A DNA stretch of 17,059 nt from Dehalococcoidales bacterium (lineage in GTDB: Bacteria > Chloroflexota > Dehalococcoidia > Dehalococcoidales > Fen-1064): NCBI GenBank assembly GCA_028712845.1, contig JAQTPO010000028.1, forward strand, positions 1 to 17,059. Direction: 5' to 3'. The translations under genes were made by a program, and so were the position numbers. Positions 6,921 through 14,388 of this stretch are shown here, piece after piece. Under the pieces are notes generated by a model. The model was not told where the DNA came from. It saw nothing but the letters and a program-made list of their open reading frames with translations, and ran no database searches. How positions within the stretch are numbered: position 1 is the stretch's first letter; every line of letters starts with the position of its first letter.

Positions 6921-6950
6921 TTGACAATAATGCATTTCGTGCTTTAGTAT
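6921..6950 (+). promoter_or_regulatory. Promoter of the small anchored protein and DUF5671 genes
   Basis: A perfect TTGACA (6921-6926) and TAGTAT (6945-6950, four of six) are 18 bases apart. Transcription would start near 6957, which leaves ATG 6960 almost at the 5' end and makes ATG 6981, preceded by GGAGGGGG, the likely start. Confidence 0.55.
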
Positions 6951-6980
6951 TGCTGGTACATGTCGGAGGGGGTGCGGGGA

Positions 6981-7442
6981 ATGAATTCATCACGTCGCTG
7001 GTTAATTATCTTTGCCGCTGCTATCGGCATTCTGGTAGTAACTGCTGTGGCACTGGTCTTATTTACCGGAAAGGATAGTGTTACTCTTTTACAGGAGGAT
7101 GCACCTCAGGGCATAGTCCAGCGCTTTCTGATGGCAGTTCAGGATAAGGACTACCAGAAGGCTTATAACTACCTGCTACAGGGTGATACGAAAACGGACA
7201 TACTCTACAAAGATTGGGCTATGTCTGTGCCTTCTGCAACACAATCTTCGTGGAAAGCTACCCTCGGCGAAACGATACTAAGAGATGAGCAGGCTACCGT
7301 AGAAGTTTCTGTTGAAGTCTTCAGCCCGGACGGGCTTTTTTTTACTGACTCATTGCGTAATCAGCAGATAACCTTCCATCTCACGAAAATCGGCGATTCG
7401 TGGTTTATCACTTCTCCGATCTATATGTACTGGTTTTACTAG
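6981..7442 (+). CDS. Small membrane-anchored protein with an NTF2/DUF4878-like outer domain
   Basis: From ATG 6981 a 153-residue protein: a short basic N-terminus (MNSSRR), one membrane helix (WLIIFAAAIGILVVTAVALVLF, residues about 7-28), then a soluble domain of about 110 residues outside the cell. That domain (QGIVQRFLMAVQDKDYQKAYNYL... to DSWFITSPIYMYWFY) has the helix then curved-sheet pattern of small NTF2-like/DUF4878 domains; this is a fold-level guess, with no catalytic motif visible. An ATG at 6960 would add seven residues but lies almost at the predicted transcription start. GGAGGGGG at about 6965-6972 fits ATG 6981. The DUF5671 gene follows after 15 bases, so the two are probably co-transcribed and may work together at the membrane. 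Confidence 0.7.
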   Translation: MNSSRRWLIIFAAAIGILVVTAVALVLFTGKDSVTLLQEDAPQGIVQRFLMAVQDKDYQKAYNYLLQGDTKTDILYKDWAMSVPSATQSSWKATLGETILRDEQATVEVSVEVFSPDGLFFTDSLRNQQITFHLTKIGDSWFITSPIYMYWFY

Positions 7443-7457
7443 GGAGGTTAAGAAATT

Positions 7458-9263
7458 ATGATGATTGGGATTTTCATACTTATAATAATTATCGTTATTG
7501 TCGGCATAATTTTAGCGACGAGGTCTAAGAAAACTTTCCATTCCGGGTCCGGGACGGAAGGGATGTCAATTACCAGACGCGTTTGGCTGTATCTGATTAC
7601 GCTCATATCACTGGGCATATTTGCCGTTGGTGCGGGGCAATTATTAACTCTTCTTTTCGATGTGATTATCAAAGGCTCTTATCTGACACAGGTAGGTGAG
7701 ACATCTTTCAACCAGCAACAACTGAGCCTGGGTCTTGCGATGCTGGTTATCGGCGGGCCGTTATGGTTTTTCTTCTGGCGAGCGGTCCAGCGCCGGGTCA
7801 GGGGCAATCAAGGGGAAATCGGCTCCACAATACGTAAGCTTTTCCTTAATTTCATTCTGGTAGAGACGGCAATAATGGGGATTACTGCCGCCGGCGTGTT
7901 TTTGACATGGTTAATGGCAGGTGTGCCGCTGGCGCAGTTTTCATCGGGCAGTTTAGCCACTATGATTATGGCTGGTATTGTCTGGTACTATCACTGGCGG
8001 GTGTCAGAGCGGGAAGGGCATCCTTCACAGGTGGCAAAGACACTGAGACGATGGTACGTATATATACTCTCCGGATTCGGGCTGGTGTGGCTGACTGTGG
8101 GATTGGTGCGATTAGTCGATGTTGCTGTTGCGCAACTGCCTGTATGGGGCAGTACATTAGTCAGTGGGCAGTTCTGGGACAACGGGGCACAGGAAAGCAT
8201 CGCATGGATATTACTGGGTAGTGTCACATGGTATTTCCACTGGTTTCGCATGGCTCGTGGTGATTTTGACTCTACATTGCGGCAGGTCTATTTTTATCTG
8301 CTGGCAATATCAGGCGGCGCTATTGCAGCGCTGGTTGCGGCAACCATGATTCTCTTTAAGTTTTTTGTCTGGGCATTTAGCGGTACTGCAATATCTGCCG
8401 GCTCTCACCTTCAATTTCTCGGGTGGGCGGTGCCTACCATTCTGGTTGGGATCACAGTCTGGGGATATCATCATCGGTTGGCGCAGGAAGAAGTCGCCGT
8501 GGTACAGGAACGCCGATTATCTGCGCAGCGCGTGTACGTTTATTTGATGTCATTTTTAGGGCTTGGGGCGCTGGTCGCCGGCATGTGTCTGCTATTCGGC
8601 GTTCTACTCGACCTGATTAGTAGTGCTGTAAGCGCTCCAATTGCGGTGACGAGCGGTTGGTGGCGCAATCAACTCGGATTGTGCATTGCGTTGTTACTGG
8701 TGGGTGTGCCGTTGTGGTTATACTACTGGAATGGCGTCCTTAAAAGGGCGGAGTCCGGAGGCATCACCGAGTGGCGGGCAAGTTCGCGCCGTATCTTCTT
8801 ATATGCGATTGTCGGTGTGTCTATCATAACTCTAGCGGCTGACCTGGTGAATATTGTCTATCAATTGCTGAGCGGCATATTGAAAGGCGCCTTCGATGTT
8901 ACTATTCTGCGCAATTCAAAATGGAGTCTCCAAACTTTGATTGCCGCGGCGCTATTGCTGTGGTACCACTGGCGTATTTTGAGAACTGACCAGCATCGCG
9001 GGGCTGAAGCGGCGGTGATACACAAAGACGTTATACTTCTTAACTATGACCGCAACGGAGATATGGATTCTCGACTTGAAGACAAACTCGGCTTTAAGAT
9101 TCTGGTGTTGTATCAGGTGGGACAGTCCGGTGCAACTCCTTTGACATTACCCGATGCAGAAATCGATAGCTTGGTGAATGAGATACGAGCTTCTCCCAGC
9201 GATAAAGTCATGCTGGTGGTTCTGGATGGCAAAGTAACTGTTTTGCCGTATCAGGATAAGTAA
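7458..9263 (+). CDS. Six-repeat DUF5671 polytopic membrane protein
   Basis: A 601-residue protein. After one N-terminal membrane helix it contains six tandem units of about 75-85 residues. Each opens with an R-x-x-(W/L/V)-x-Y-(L/I) pattern at the start of a helix (SITRRVWLYLI, RRWYVYIL, LRQVYFYLL, AQRVYVYLM, SRRIFLYAI; the second is less regular) and closes with an aromatic/His/Arg motif after a second helix (LWFFFWR, WYYHWR, WYFHWF, WGYHHR, LWLYYWN, LWYHWR). This is the DUF5671 pattern, whose function is unknown to me. The last about 95 residues (from about 507) form a soluble tail without repeats. GGAGG at 7443-7447 precedes ATG 7458 by ten bases. It is co-directional with the small anchored protein and ends toward the convergent LarA gene. 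Confidence 0.75.
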   Translation: MMIGIFILIIIIVIVGIILATRSKKTFHSGSGTEGMSITRRVWLYLITLISLGIFAVGAGQLLTLLFDVIIKGSYLTQVGETSFNQQQLSLGLAMLVIGGPLWFFFWRAVQRRVRGNQGEIGSTIRKLFLNFILVETAIMGITAAGVFLTWLMAGVPLAQFSSGSLATMIMAGIVWYYHWRVSEREGHPSQVAKTLRRWYVYILSGFGLVWLTVGLVRLVDVAVAQLPVWGSTLVSGQFWDNGAQESIAWILLGSVTWYFHWFRMARGDFDSTLRQVYFYLLAISGGAIAALVAATMILFKFFVWAFSGTAISAGSHLQFLGWAVPTILVGITVWGYHHRLAQEEVAVVQERRLSAQRVYVYLMSFLGLGALVAGMCLLFGVLLDLISSAVSAPIAVTSGWWRNQLGLCIALLLVGVPLWLYYWNGVLKRAESGGITEWRASSRRIFLYAIVGVSIITLAADLVNIVYQLLSGILKGAFDVTILRNSKWSLQTLIAAALLLWYHWRILRTDQHRGAEAAVIHKDVILLNYDRNGDMDSRLEDKLGFKILVLYQVGQSGATPLTLPDAEIDSLVNEIRASPSDKVMLVVLDGKVTVLPYQDK

Positions 9264-9322
9264 TCGGTGAGTGTCGCCCTGAGCTTACGGCAAATGGTCT
9301 CCGTGTCTGCTGCGTAGTGTGG

Positions 9323-9356
9323 GAGATTCTTCGTCTTGAGCGTAGTCGAAGGACTC
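9323..9356. repeat. Imperfect palindrome between convergent genes (extragenic repeat or bidirectional terminator)
   Basis: GAG-A-TTCTTCG (9323-9333) pairs with CGAAGGA-CTC (9347-9356), ten pairs with one bulged A and one G-T, around a 13-base loop. The TTCTTCG...CTCAGAA wording resembles dispersed extragenic repeats common in several bacterial genomes, as I recall them. No T-run follows on either strand. It sits in the 130-base gap between the ends of the DUF5671 and LarA-like genes. Confidence 0.5.
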
Positions 9357-9393
9357 AGAAAGACAGACTTGTTATCAGACAATCTGAAATACA

Positions 9394-10638
9394 TTATTCT
9401 AACGTGGGCACGGTCAGACTGCCATCAAGCATAAAGAGTATCTTTGCCTGTTTCCCCTTCTTTTTCAGAGCGCTATCGAGAGCATCCTGTAAAGAGGGAA
9501 ATGGTTTGATGAAGATGTTTTTCAGGACATCATCGGGCAAGCTGGTCACGCCGTACATCTCCGCCCACAGATTTATTTCTGCGAGCTTGGCGGCTTTATG
9601 CGCGCCTAATCGGTAGCCCTCTTTTATGCGGTCAAAGACATCGGTGGGAGAATTACAGGAACTCAAGAGCTTGATGAATGAATCGTCACCGATACCCGCA
9701 CGACAACTGGAAACCAGTATGAGAATACCGCCATCTTTGAGCGCCAGTTTCCCGTTGTCCAGTGCCTTCTGCGATTGATAAAGGTTGATATCCATCGGGA
9801 ACCGGGCAACCGTTACCACAATATCAGCCTTTTCTTTGATTTTGACGACAAAAACCTTCTTTGCCTGTTCCACTGCCGCAAGAAAAGAGTCGTTAATATC
9901 TCCGGCGGTTGTCGCATAGACGCGGTGCTCTTTATCCAGCACGGTCATTATGGCAAACATCTCCTTATCATCGAGCAACTTCAGCGCATCGACCATATCC
10001 TCATGGACGGGATTGCCTTCCAGCGCGAGAGCTTTCGCTCCGGGGTCCATTGCGTGCCGGTGGTTCTGTTCGATGGATTTGAAGGACGCGACACCGGGGA
10101 ACAGCGATTTTCTGCCGCCGGTATAGCCTGCAAAATAGTGCGGTTCTACCGAGCTGATAACGATTATCCTGCTCGCTTCCACCACGAGTTTGTTTACATA
10201 AAGTGATGTCCCGTTCCGTGATGTGCCGATGCAGACCATATCCTTATCGGCGCGGGAATCGTGGGCGTATATCCGAGTTTTATACTTGCTATAAAGACGT
10301 CCGAAGATTTGGGAGTATTCTTCTTGAGTCGGTGCAGGATGGGTACCGGTAGCCACGAGGAACTTCGGGTTTGATGGTTTTATAATCTGAAAGATGTTCT
10401 CCAGTATGCGCACAGTGGGTGTCGGTCGGGTAGCGTCATTGACGATAAAAAGAACGCCCTCTGCATCTTTCAAGAAGTCTCTAAGACTTTTGGAATTGAT
10501 GGGGTTTTCTATTCCTCGCTTGATGGTCTCATTTTCATTCCCGATGGGCACGTCATTACCGCTGATTATGCCGGCAACGCGATTATCAGCTATGTTGACG
10601 CTTATTTTGTCTCTAAGGTAAGGAATTTCTAGCTGCAT
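9394..10638 (-). CDS. larA: LarA-family nickel-dependent racemase homologue
   Basis: A 414-residue cytoplasmic protein matching lactate racemase LarA. The N-terminal domain has the DATRPTP motif (residues 68-74). The nickel-pincer ligand residues are conserved by spacing: H100 (GTHPAPTQEE), H167 (PHYFAGYTGGRKS), K177 in the same segment, which in LarA carries the pincer cofactor covalently, and H193 (SIEQNHRH). The 167-177-193 spacing equals that of Lactobacillus LarA H174-K184-H200. Relatives racemize or epimerize various 2-hydroxy acids, so lactate is not assured. Cofactor genes larB, larC and larE are not in the window. It is monocistronic on the minus strand; ATG 10638 has only a weak SD. 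The gene name rests on family membership. Confidence 0.85.
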   Translation of the reverse strand: MQLEIPYLRDKISVNIADNRVAGIISGNDVPIGNENETIKRGIENPINSKSLRDFLKDAEGVLFIVNDATRPTPTVRILENIFQIIKPSNPKFLVATGTHPAPTQEEYSQIFGRLYSKYKTRIYAHDSRADKDMVCIGTSRNGTSLYVNKLVVEASRIIVISSVEPHYFAGYTGGRKSLFPGVASFKSIEQNHRHAMDPGAKALALEGNPVHEDMVDALKLLDDKEMFAIMTVLDKEHRVYATTAGDINDSFLAAVEQAKKVFVVKIKEKADIVVTVARFPMDINLYQSQKALDNGKLALKDGGILILVSSCRAGIGDDSFIKLLSSCNSPTDVFDRIKEGYRLGAHKAAKLAEINLWAEMYGVTSLPDDVLKNIFIKPFPSLQDALDSALKKKGKQAKILFMLDGSLTVPTLE

Positions 10639-10669
10639 GGTTATTTGCTCATTAGAGAATGTCCGTGTC

Positions 10670-10706
10670 CTAATTGAAACACACTTTTGTTGTTCTTTTC
10701 AATTAG
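10670..10706. promoter_or_regulatory. Perfect 10-bp inverted repeat upstream of the LarA-like gene
   Basis: CTAATTGAAA (10670-10679) and TTTCAATTAG (10697-10706) are exact inverse copies separated by 17 bases. The pair lies 32 bases upstream of ATG 10638 and away from the end of any gene, as expected for an operator or leader structure. No clear -10/-35 pair for the minus strand was found by eye. The rest of the 315-base gap 10639-10953 holds the plus-strand promoter and nothing else I can support. Confidence 0.4.
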
Positions 10707-10879
10707 TTTGATAATGATGGACTACTTGCTCAGTGTTATTGCAGGTTATTATTACTTCTCCTGATGGAAATAAGAAAAATTTACCCTGGATTCCGTAGCA
10801 ACAATAATTCTCTATCCTTTGACATCAAAATCAAAATGAACCCGGCATAACAGGAAACCTTTAAAGAGGGATGTTTTTC

Positions 10880-10909
10880 TTGCCAATGCATTAGAAGAAC
10901 ACCTATAAT
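10880..10909 (+). promoter_or_regulatory. Promoter of the molybdopterin oxidoreductase operon
   Basis: TTGCCA (10880-10885, five of six) and a perfect TATAAT (10904-10909) are 18 bases apart. The start would be near 10916, leaving about 38 bases of leader before ATG 10954. Confidence 0.65.
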
Positions 10910-10953
10910 TGTTCAATAAGTAAAAAATTGTCCCGAACGGAAATGAGGTTCTG

Positions 10954-13158
10954 ATGAAGATGGATGTAGCCGTTAAAGAAGAAACTGTCCGCACAATTTG
11001 TTGTAGTCACTGCGGCGGTATGTGTGAAGTCAATGTGTATGTCAGGGATAACAAGATTGTACGGATTGAACCGGTCAGTGACACCCAGCCGCGCCATCGG
11101 CCGTGCGCAAGAGGTCGCGCCTACCGTCAGCGTGTTTACGCGCCTGACCGCCTTCTTTATCCCTTGAAGAGAACAGGGGAGAGAGGCTCGGGCGCATTTG
11201 CTAGAATATCCTGGGAGCAAGCTATAGATATTATTGCCAGTGAGATGAAGCGCATACGGGAGGCGTATGGCAACGCTTCACTCCTTCATTTTTGCTCAAT
11301 GGCTGACCCGTACAGTCTGCATCATGTGCCGGCTATTCACAAGTTGCTTTGCCAGTTTGGCGGTTATACTGCTCCGTGGGGAACAATCTCGAATGAAGGC
11401 AAAAATTTCTCTGCCGGTGTGACTTACGGGACCTCATACATAGCAGATTCGCCGGCTGAAGATATGATGAAGGCGAAGCTCATTATCCTGTGGAGCTGGA
11501 ATCCTGCTGTGACGAATCAAGGGTCCGATATACCGATAGCATTAGCACTGGCAAAAGAGAAAGGCGCTAGAATCGTTGCAGTTGACCCGCGTTTTAATGA
11601 CACAGCCGCTGTTTTTGCCGATAAATGGATTCCTATCAAGCCCAGTACCGATGCGGCTGCTCTTATTGCTATGGCTTATGTCATTATAAGCGAGGATTTG
11701 CAGGATAAAAGCTTCATTGATAAATACACGGTTGGTTTTGAAAAGTTCAAAGAATATGTTTTCGGAATCGAAGATGGAGTAAAGAAAACACCGGAATGGG
11801 CTGAGAAAATAACCGGCGTCCCATCAGCAACTATTATTGCCCTTGCCCGTGAATTCGCGCTGACCAAACCCGCCAGTTTAAGGGATGGGTTATCCGCCGG
11901 TCGCAGCGCTTACGGAGAACAGTTTCACCGTGCAATAGCCACCTTGAAGGCAATTACAGGTAATATAGACATACCGGCTGAATCGGAGCATGGAAGCGCC
12001 GCTCTGCGAGCTTTGCGGCGCTCTGTGCAGTTATCCAGCCCACCGAATCCGGTAGAAACAGAAGCCCTGCCGCGCTGGAACGCTCTTAAATACCGGGGTG
12101 CAAGCGTGAATTCCAGCGCCCGGGTGAATGTCAATCTTTTTGCAGATGCTATTCTCAAAGGAAAAGCGGGTGGCTATCCTGCCGACTATAAATTCCTCTG
12201 GTTGTCCAATACCAATTATTTGAACCAACTCGGTGATATCAACAAGGCAAAAAAGGCTTTCCAGAGGCTGGAATTCATGCTCGTCACGGAACAGTTTATG
12301 ACTGCTTCAGCACAATTAGCGGACATTGTATTGCCGGTTTGTACCTATTTGGAAAGGAACGACATCTATGCTTCACGAGACGGTGATTCCTACGGCTTGG
12401 TGAACAAGGTCATCGAGCCTCTGGGAGAATCAAAATCACAACTACAAATCTGTCAGGCTCTCGCTCCTAAGCTCGGCATAAATGATTATGACGGTGGGCA
12501 GGATGAAGAACTATTAAAGTCAATGGTAGGTCGGTTATCCAGAGAAAGCAGTCTTCCTGACTATGACGCCCTTAAGAAACAAGGAATTACAGGGGTTGAA
12601 CTAAACAATTCGTCTGAAGGTGAGATTGGAAACATAAAAAAACCAGCGAATAAGATTTTTCCGACCCCTTCGGGGAAAATTGAGATTTATTCGCAGGTGG
12701 TAGCAGACATGCATCGTTCTTTGATACCACCTGTTCCCAAGTACATCGAGCCGTGGGAGGGACCGGAAGACCCGCTGGCAAAGAAATATCCGTTCCAGCT
12801 CATCACGCCGCATTTCACCTGGCGGGCGCACAGTCAATTCGATAACCTGCCGTGGCTCCGCAGTCTGCATCCGCATGCGGTTACCATCAGTTCTCTTGAC
12901 GCAGAGACAAAAGACATTCACGATGGAGATATGGTAAGGGTTTTTAATGACCGGGGTGAAGTGAGAATCCCGGTGCAAGTAACGGAACTCATCATGCCCG
13001 GCATCATCGAAATACCGCAGGGAGCATGGTATAAACCCGATGAAACAGGAGTCGATACCGGTGGTTGTCCAAATGTGCTGGTTTCTAATCGTACCTCCCC
13101 TGCAGGAGCTTTTACGAGCAGTACGACGTTGGTGCAAATAGAAAAGGTTGAGGAGTAA
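10954..13158 (+). CDS. Molybdopterin-dependent oxidoreductase, DMSO reductase family, catalytic subunit
   Basis: A 734-residue protein. It opens with an Fe4S4 domain: C17-x2-C20-x3-C24-x26-C51 followed by ARGR. The Mo/W-bis-MGD core follows (LILWSWNPAVTNQGSD, VAVDPRFNDTA, and IVLPVCTYLERND near the middle), then the C-terminal molydopterin-binding domain (PFQLITPHFTWRAHSQFDNLPWL...GDMVRVFNDRGEV). Aligning the WGTIS segment with DmsA by eye places S146 at the metal ligand, so a Ser-ligated type is predicted. No twin-arginine or Sec signal is present, so it is probably cytoplasmic. The substrate is unknown; the family reduces sulfoxides, N-oxides and thiosulfate or oxidizes many compounds. SD GAGG lies close upstream. 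The Fe-S subunit follows three bases after the stop. Confidence 0.88.
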   Translation: MKMDVAVKEETVRTICCSHCGGMCEVNVYVRDNKIVRIEPVSDTQPRHRPCARGRAYRQRVYAPDRLLYPLKRTGERGSGAFARISWEQAIDIIASEMKRIREAYGNASLLHFCSMADPYSLHHVPAIHKLLCQFGGYTAPWGTISNEGKNFSAGVTYGTSYIADSPAEDMMKAKLIILWSWNPAVTNQGSDIPIALALAKEKGARIVAVDPRFNDTAAVFADKWIPIKPSTDAAALIAMAYVIISEDLQDKSFIDKYTVGFEKFKEYVFGIEDGVKKTPEWAEKITGVPSATIIALAREFALTKPASLRDGLSAGRSAYGEQFHRAIATLKAITGNIDIPAESEHGSAALRALRRSVQLSSPPNPVETEALPRWNALKYRGASVNSSARVNVNLFADAILKGKAGGYPADYKFLWLSNTNYLNQLGDINKAKKAFQRLEFMLVTEQFMTASAQLADIVLPVCTYLERNDIYASRDGDSYGLVNKVIEPLGESKSQLQICQALAPKLGINDYDGGQDEELLKSMVGRLSRESSLPDYDALKKQGITGVELNNSSEGEIGNIKKPANKIFPTPSGKIEIYSQVVADMHRSLIPPVPKYIEPWEGPEDPLAKKYPFQLITPHFTWRAHSQFDNLPWLRSLHPHAVTISSLDAETKDIHDGDMVRVFNDRGEVRIPVQVTELIMPGIIEIPQGAWYKPDETGVDTGGCPNVLVSNRTSPAGAFTSSTTLVQIEKVEE

Positions 13159-13161
13159 ATA

Positions 13162-13767
13162 ATGCAATACGGGTTTTATTTCGACCAGAAGCGTTGCACC
13201 GGCTGTCTTACCTGTGTCATTGCATGTAATGATTACCACGACCTATCGGAAGACTCAGGCAGTTTAATCAGAATGAAGACCATTGAAAAGGGGAAATATC
13301 CAAATCCGTTCGTCGCTTATTTCCCGCTGTTTTGCTACCACTGCGCTAATCCTGCCTGTGTTGCTGCTTGTCCTGCCGGCGCAATTAGCAAGCGGAAAGA
13401 AGACGGTATCGTTGTTGTTGACGGTGAAGCCTGCCTTGGTAAAGACAAGTGCGGTCTCTGTTTAGAGGCATGTCCGTATGAAGTCCCACAGTTCGGTTCT
13501 GATGTAAACTCCCGGATGCAAAAGTGCGATTTATGCGCCGGCAGGTGGGCGGAAGGGAAAAAGCCGATTTGTGTTGATGGTTGTCCGATGTTAGCTCTGG
13601 ATGCTGGTCCCACGGATGAGTTAATGGAAAAACATAATGCCGTCAGAGATGCAGAGGGATTTGTGTATTCTGACGATGCTAACCCTGCAATAGTGTGTAA
13701 ACCGAGGAAGGATATGGAGAATCGTGCTGTAAAGAGGATTACAATCGCGCCGCACTGTCAGGAGTAA
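13162..13767 (+). CDS. DmsB-like 4Fe-4S ferredoxin subunit
   Basis: A 201-residue protein with four cysteine clusters of the DmsB/PhsB/NrfC type: C12/15/18/22, C58/61/66/70, C91/97/100/104 and C122/125/137/141, each last Cys except the first followed by Pro. The third set has a wider first gap (CLGKDKCGLC) than the classic CxxC. It should carry electrons to or from the catalytic subunit. No membrane-anchor (DmsC/NrfD) gene follows, so the electron partner is not in the window. GAGGAG at 13149-13154, inside the preceding gene's end, serves as SD. The two genes form an evident operon. Confidence 0.9.
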   Translation: MQYGFYFDQKRCTGCLTCVIACNDYHDLSEDSGSLIRMKTIEKGKYPNPFVAYFPLFCYHCANPACVAACPAGAISKRKEDGIVVVDGEACLGKDKCGLCLEACPYEVPQFGSDVNSRMQKCDLCAGRWAEGKKPICVDGCPMLALDAGPTDELMEKHNAVRDAEGFVYSDDANPAIVCKPRKDMENRAVKRITIAPHCQE

Positions 13768-13815
13768 GTTTACGCCTCAATGAGTGAGCTAATTGGAACC
13801 CGGCAATAGTGTTTT

Positions 13816-13844
13816 TTGCAAAGCTCGTTGTTATGTTGTATAAT
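13816..13844 (+). promoter_or_regulatory. Promoter of the zinc-ribbon protein gene
   Basis: TTGCAA (13816-13821) and a perfect TATAAT (13839-13844) are 17 bases apart. Transcription would start near 13851, giving a long leader of about 95 bases that contains the SD hairpin. Confidence 0.6.
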
Positions 13845-13901
13845 AATAGATAGTTTCAGTTTAGGTTATTAATGCTTCGAATCCACGCAGATTTACTAGT
13901 A

Positions 13902-13945
13902 TGGATGACCAGAACTCTAACAATAATTAAAGAGGAGGTCATCCA
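13902..13945 (+). promoter_or_regulatory. Leader hairpin covering the ribosome binding site of the zinc-ribbon gene
   Basis: TGGATGACC (13902-13910) is the exact inverse of GGTCATCCA (13937-13945), nine pairs with a 26-base loop. The second arm includes the last three bases of the SD AGGAGGT (13933-13939) and ends at the GTG start (13946). Folding of the mRNA would hide the start site; melting, ribosome action or a helicase would open it. The sequence is seen; the regulation is inferred. Confidence 0.5.
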
Positions 13946-14260
13946 GTGAGTTTTCAGGAAAAGTCAATCCAGTGTTTTGATTGTGGAACTGCGTTCACAT
14001 TCAGCGCTGAGGAGCAAGAGTTTTTCTCATCTAAAGGCTACACGAATGAGCCGAAACGTTGCCCCGCTTGCCGTCAGGCAAGGAAAGAACGACAGGGTAG
14101 CAGTGTACAGAGAAGTAGCTCTAACTACCAGTCACAACGCCAGATGTTCCCTGCAACATGTTCACGTTGCGGGAAAGTCACCGAAGTGCCGTTCGAACCC
14201 AGAGAAGGCAGACCGGTTTATTGCCGGGATTGCTACAGCACCGTAAAAGTAATGCGGTAA
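13946..14260 (+). CDS. Double zinc-ribbon protein
   Basis: A 104-residue protein with two four-cysteine zinc sites: C10/C13 with C39/C42 (CFDCG...CPAC, the zf_Tbcl-like 'probable zinc-ribbon' type with the AEEQEFFSSKGYTNEPKRC signature) and C72/C75 with C93/C96 (CSRCG...CRDC). A basic, Ser/Gln-rich linker (residues about 46-66) joins them, suggesting nucleic-acid binding. The exact role is unknown. The start is GTG 13946 with a perfect AGGAGGT SD six bases before it. It has its own promoter and structured leader. A strong hairpin separates it from the DEAD-box helicase downstream; such pairs suggest an RNA-handling or cold-related role, which is inference. Confidence 0.8.
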   Translation: MSFQEKSIQCFDCGTAFTFSAEEQEFFSSKGYTNEPKRCPACRQARKERQGSSVQRSSSNYQSQRQMFPATCSRCGKVTEVPFEPREGRPVYCRDCYSTVKVMR

Positions 14261-14272
14261 AATAGTATTCGG

Positions 14273-14308
14273 GAAGGCACAGGACGGCATTAGCAGTCTT
14301 GTGCCTTC
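14273..14308 (+). terminator. Terminator-like hairpin after the zinc-ribbon gene
   Basis: GAAGGCACAGGAC (14273-14285) pairs with GTCTTGTGCCTTC (14296-14308), 13 pairs with one G-U, around a ten-base loop. Two further G-U pairs are possible outside. The tail is TTCTGAAC rather than a clean T-run, so termination may be partial and allow reading into the helicase gene. Confidence 0.6.
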
Positions 14309-14388
14309 TTCTGAACTCTCAATTGCTTTTCAACATCAATCCAAACAACACATTTACACAGAATCACTTTATATTTTTTAGGAGTTTA

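Noticed and set aside
9775..10206. A 143-residue plus-strand frame inside the LarA-like gene
   Set aside because: It is antisense to a conserved enzyme and has no family features or SD.
12601..13239. A 212-residue minus-strand frame across the oxidoreductase genes
   Set aside because: It is opposite two well-supported genes and shows no recognisable domain.
14299..14388. N-terminal extension of the helicase by 30 residues
   Set aside because: It starts inside the terminator-like hairpin, has no homology, and ATG 14389 has a good SD.
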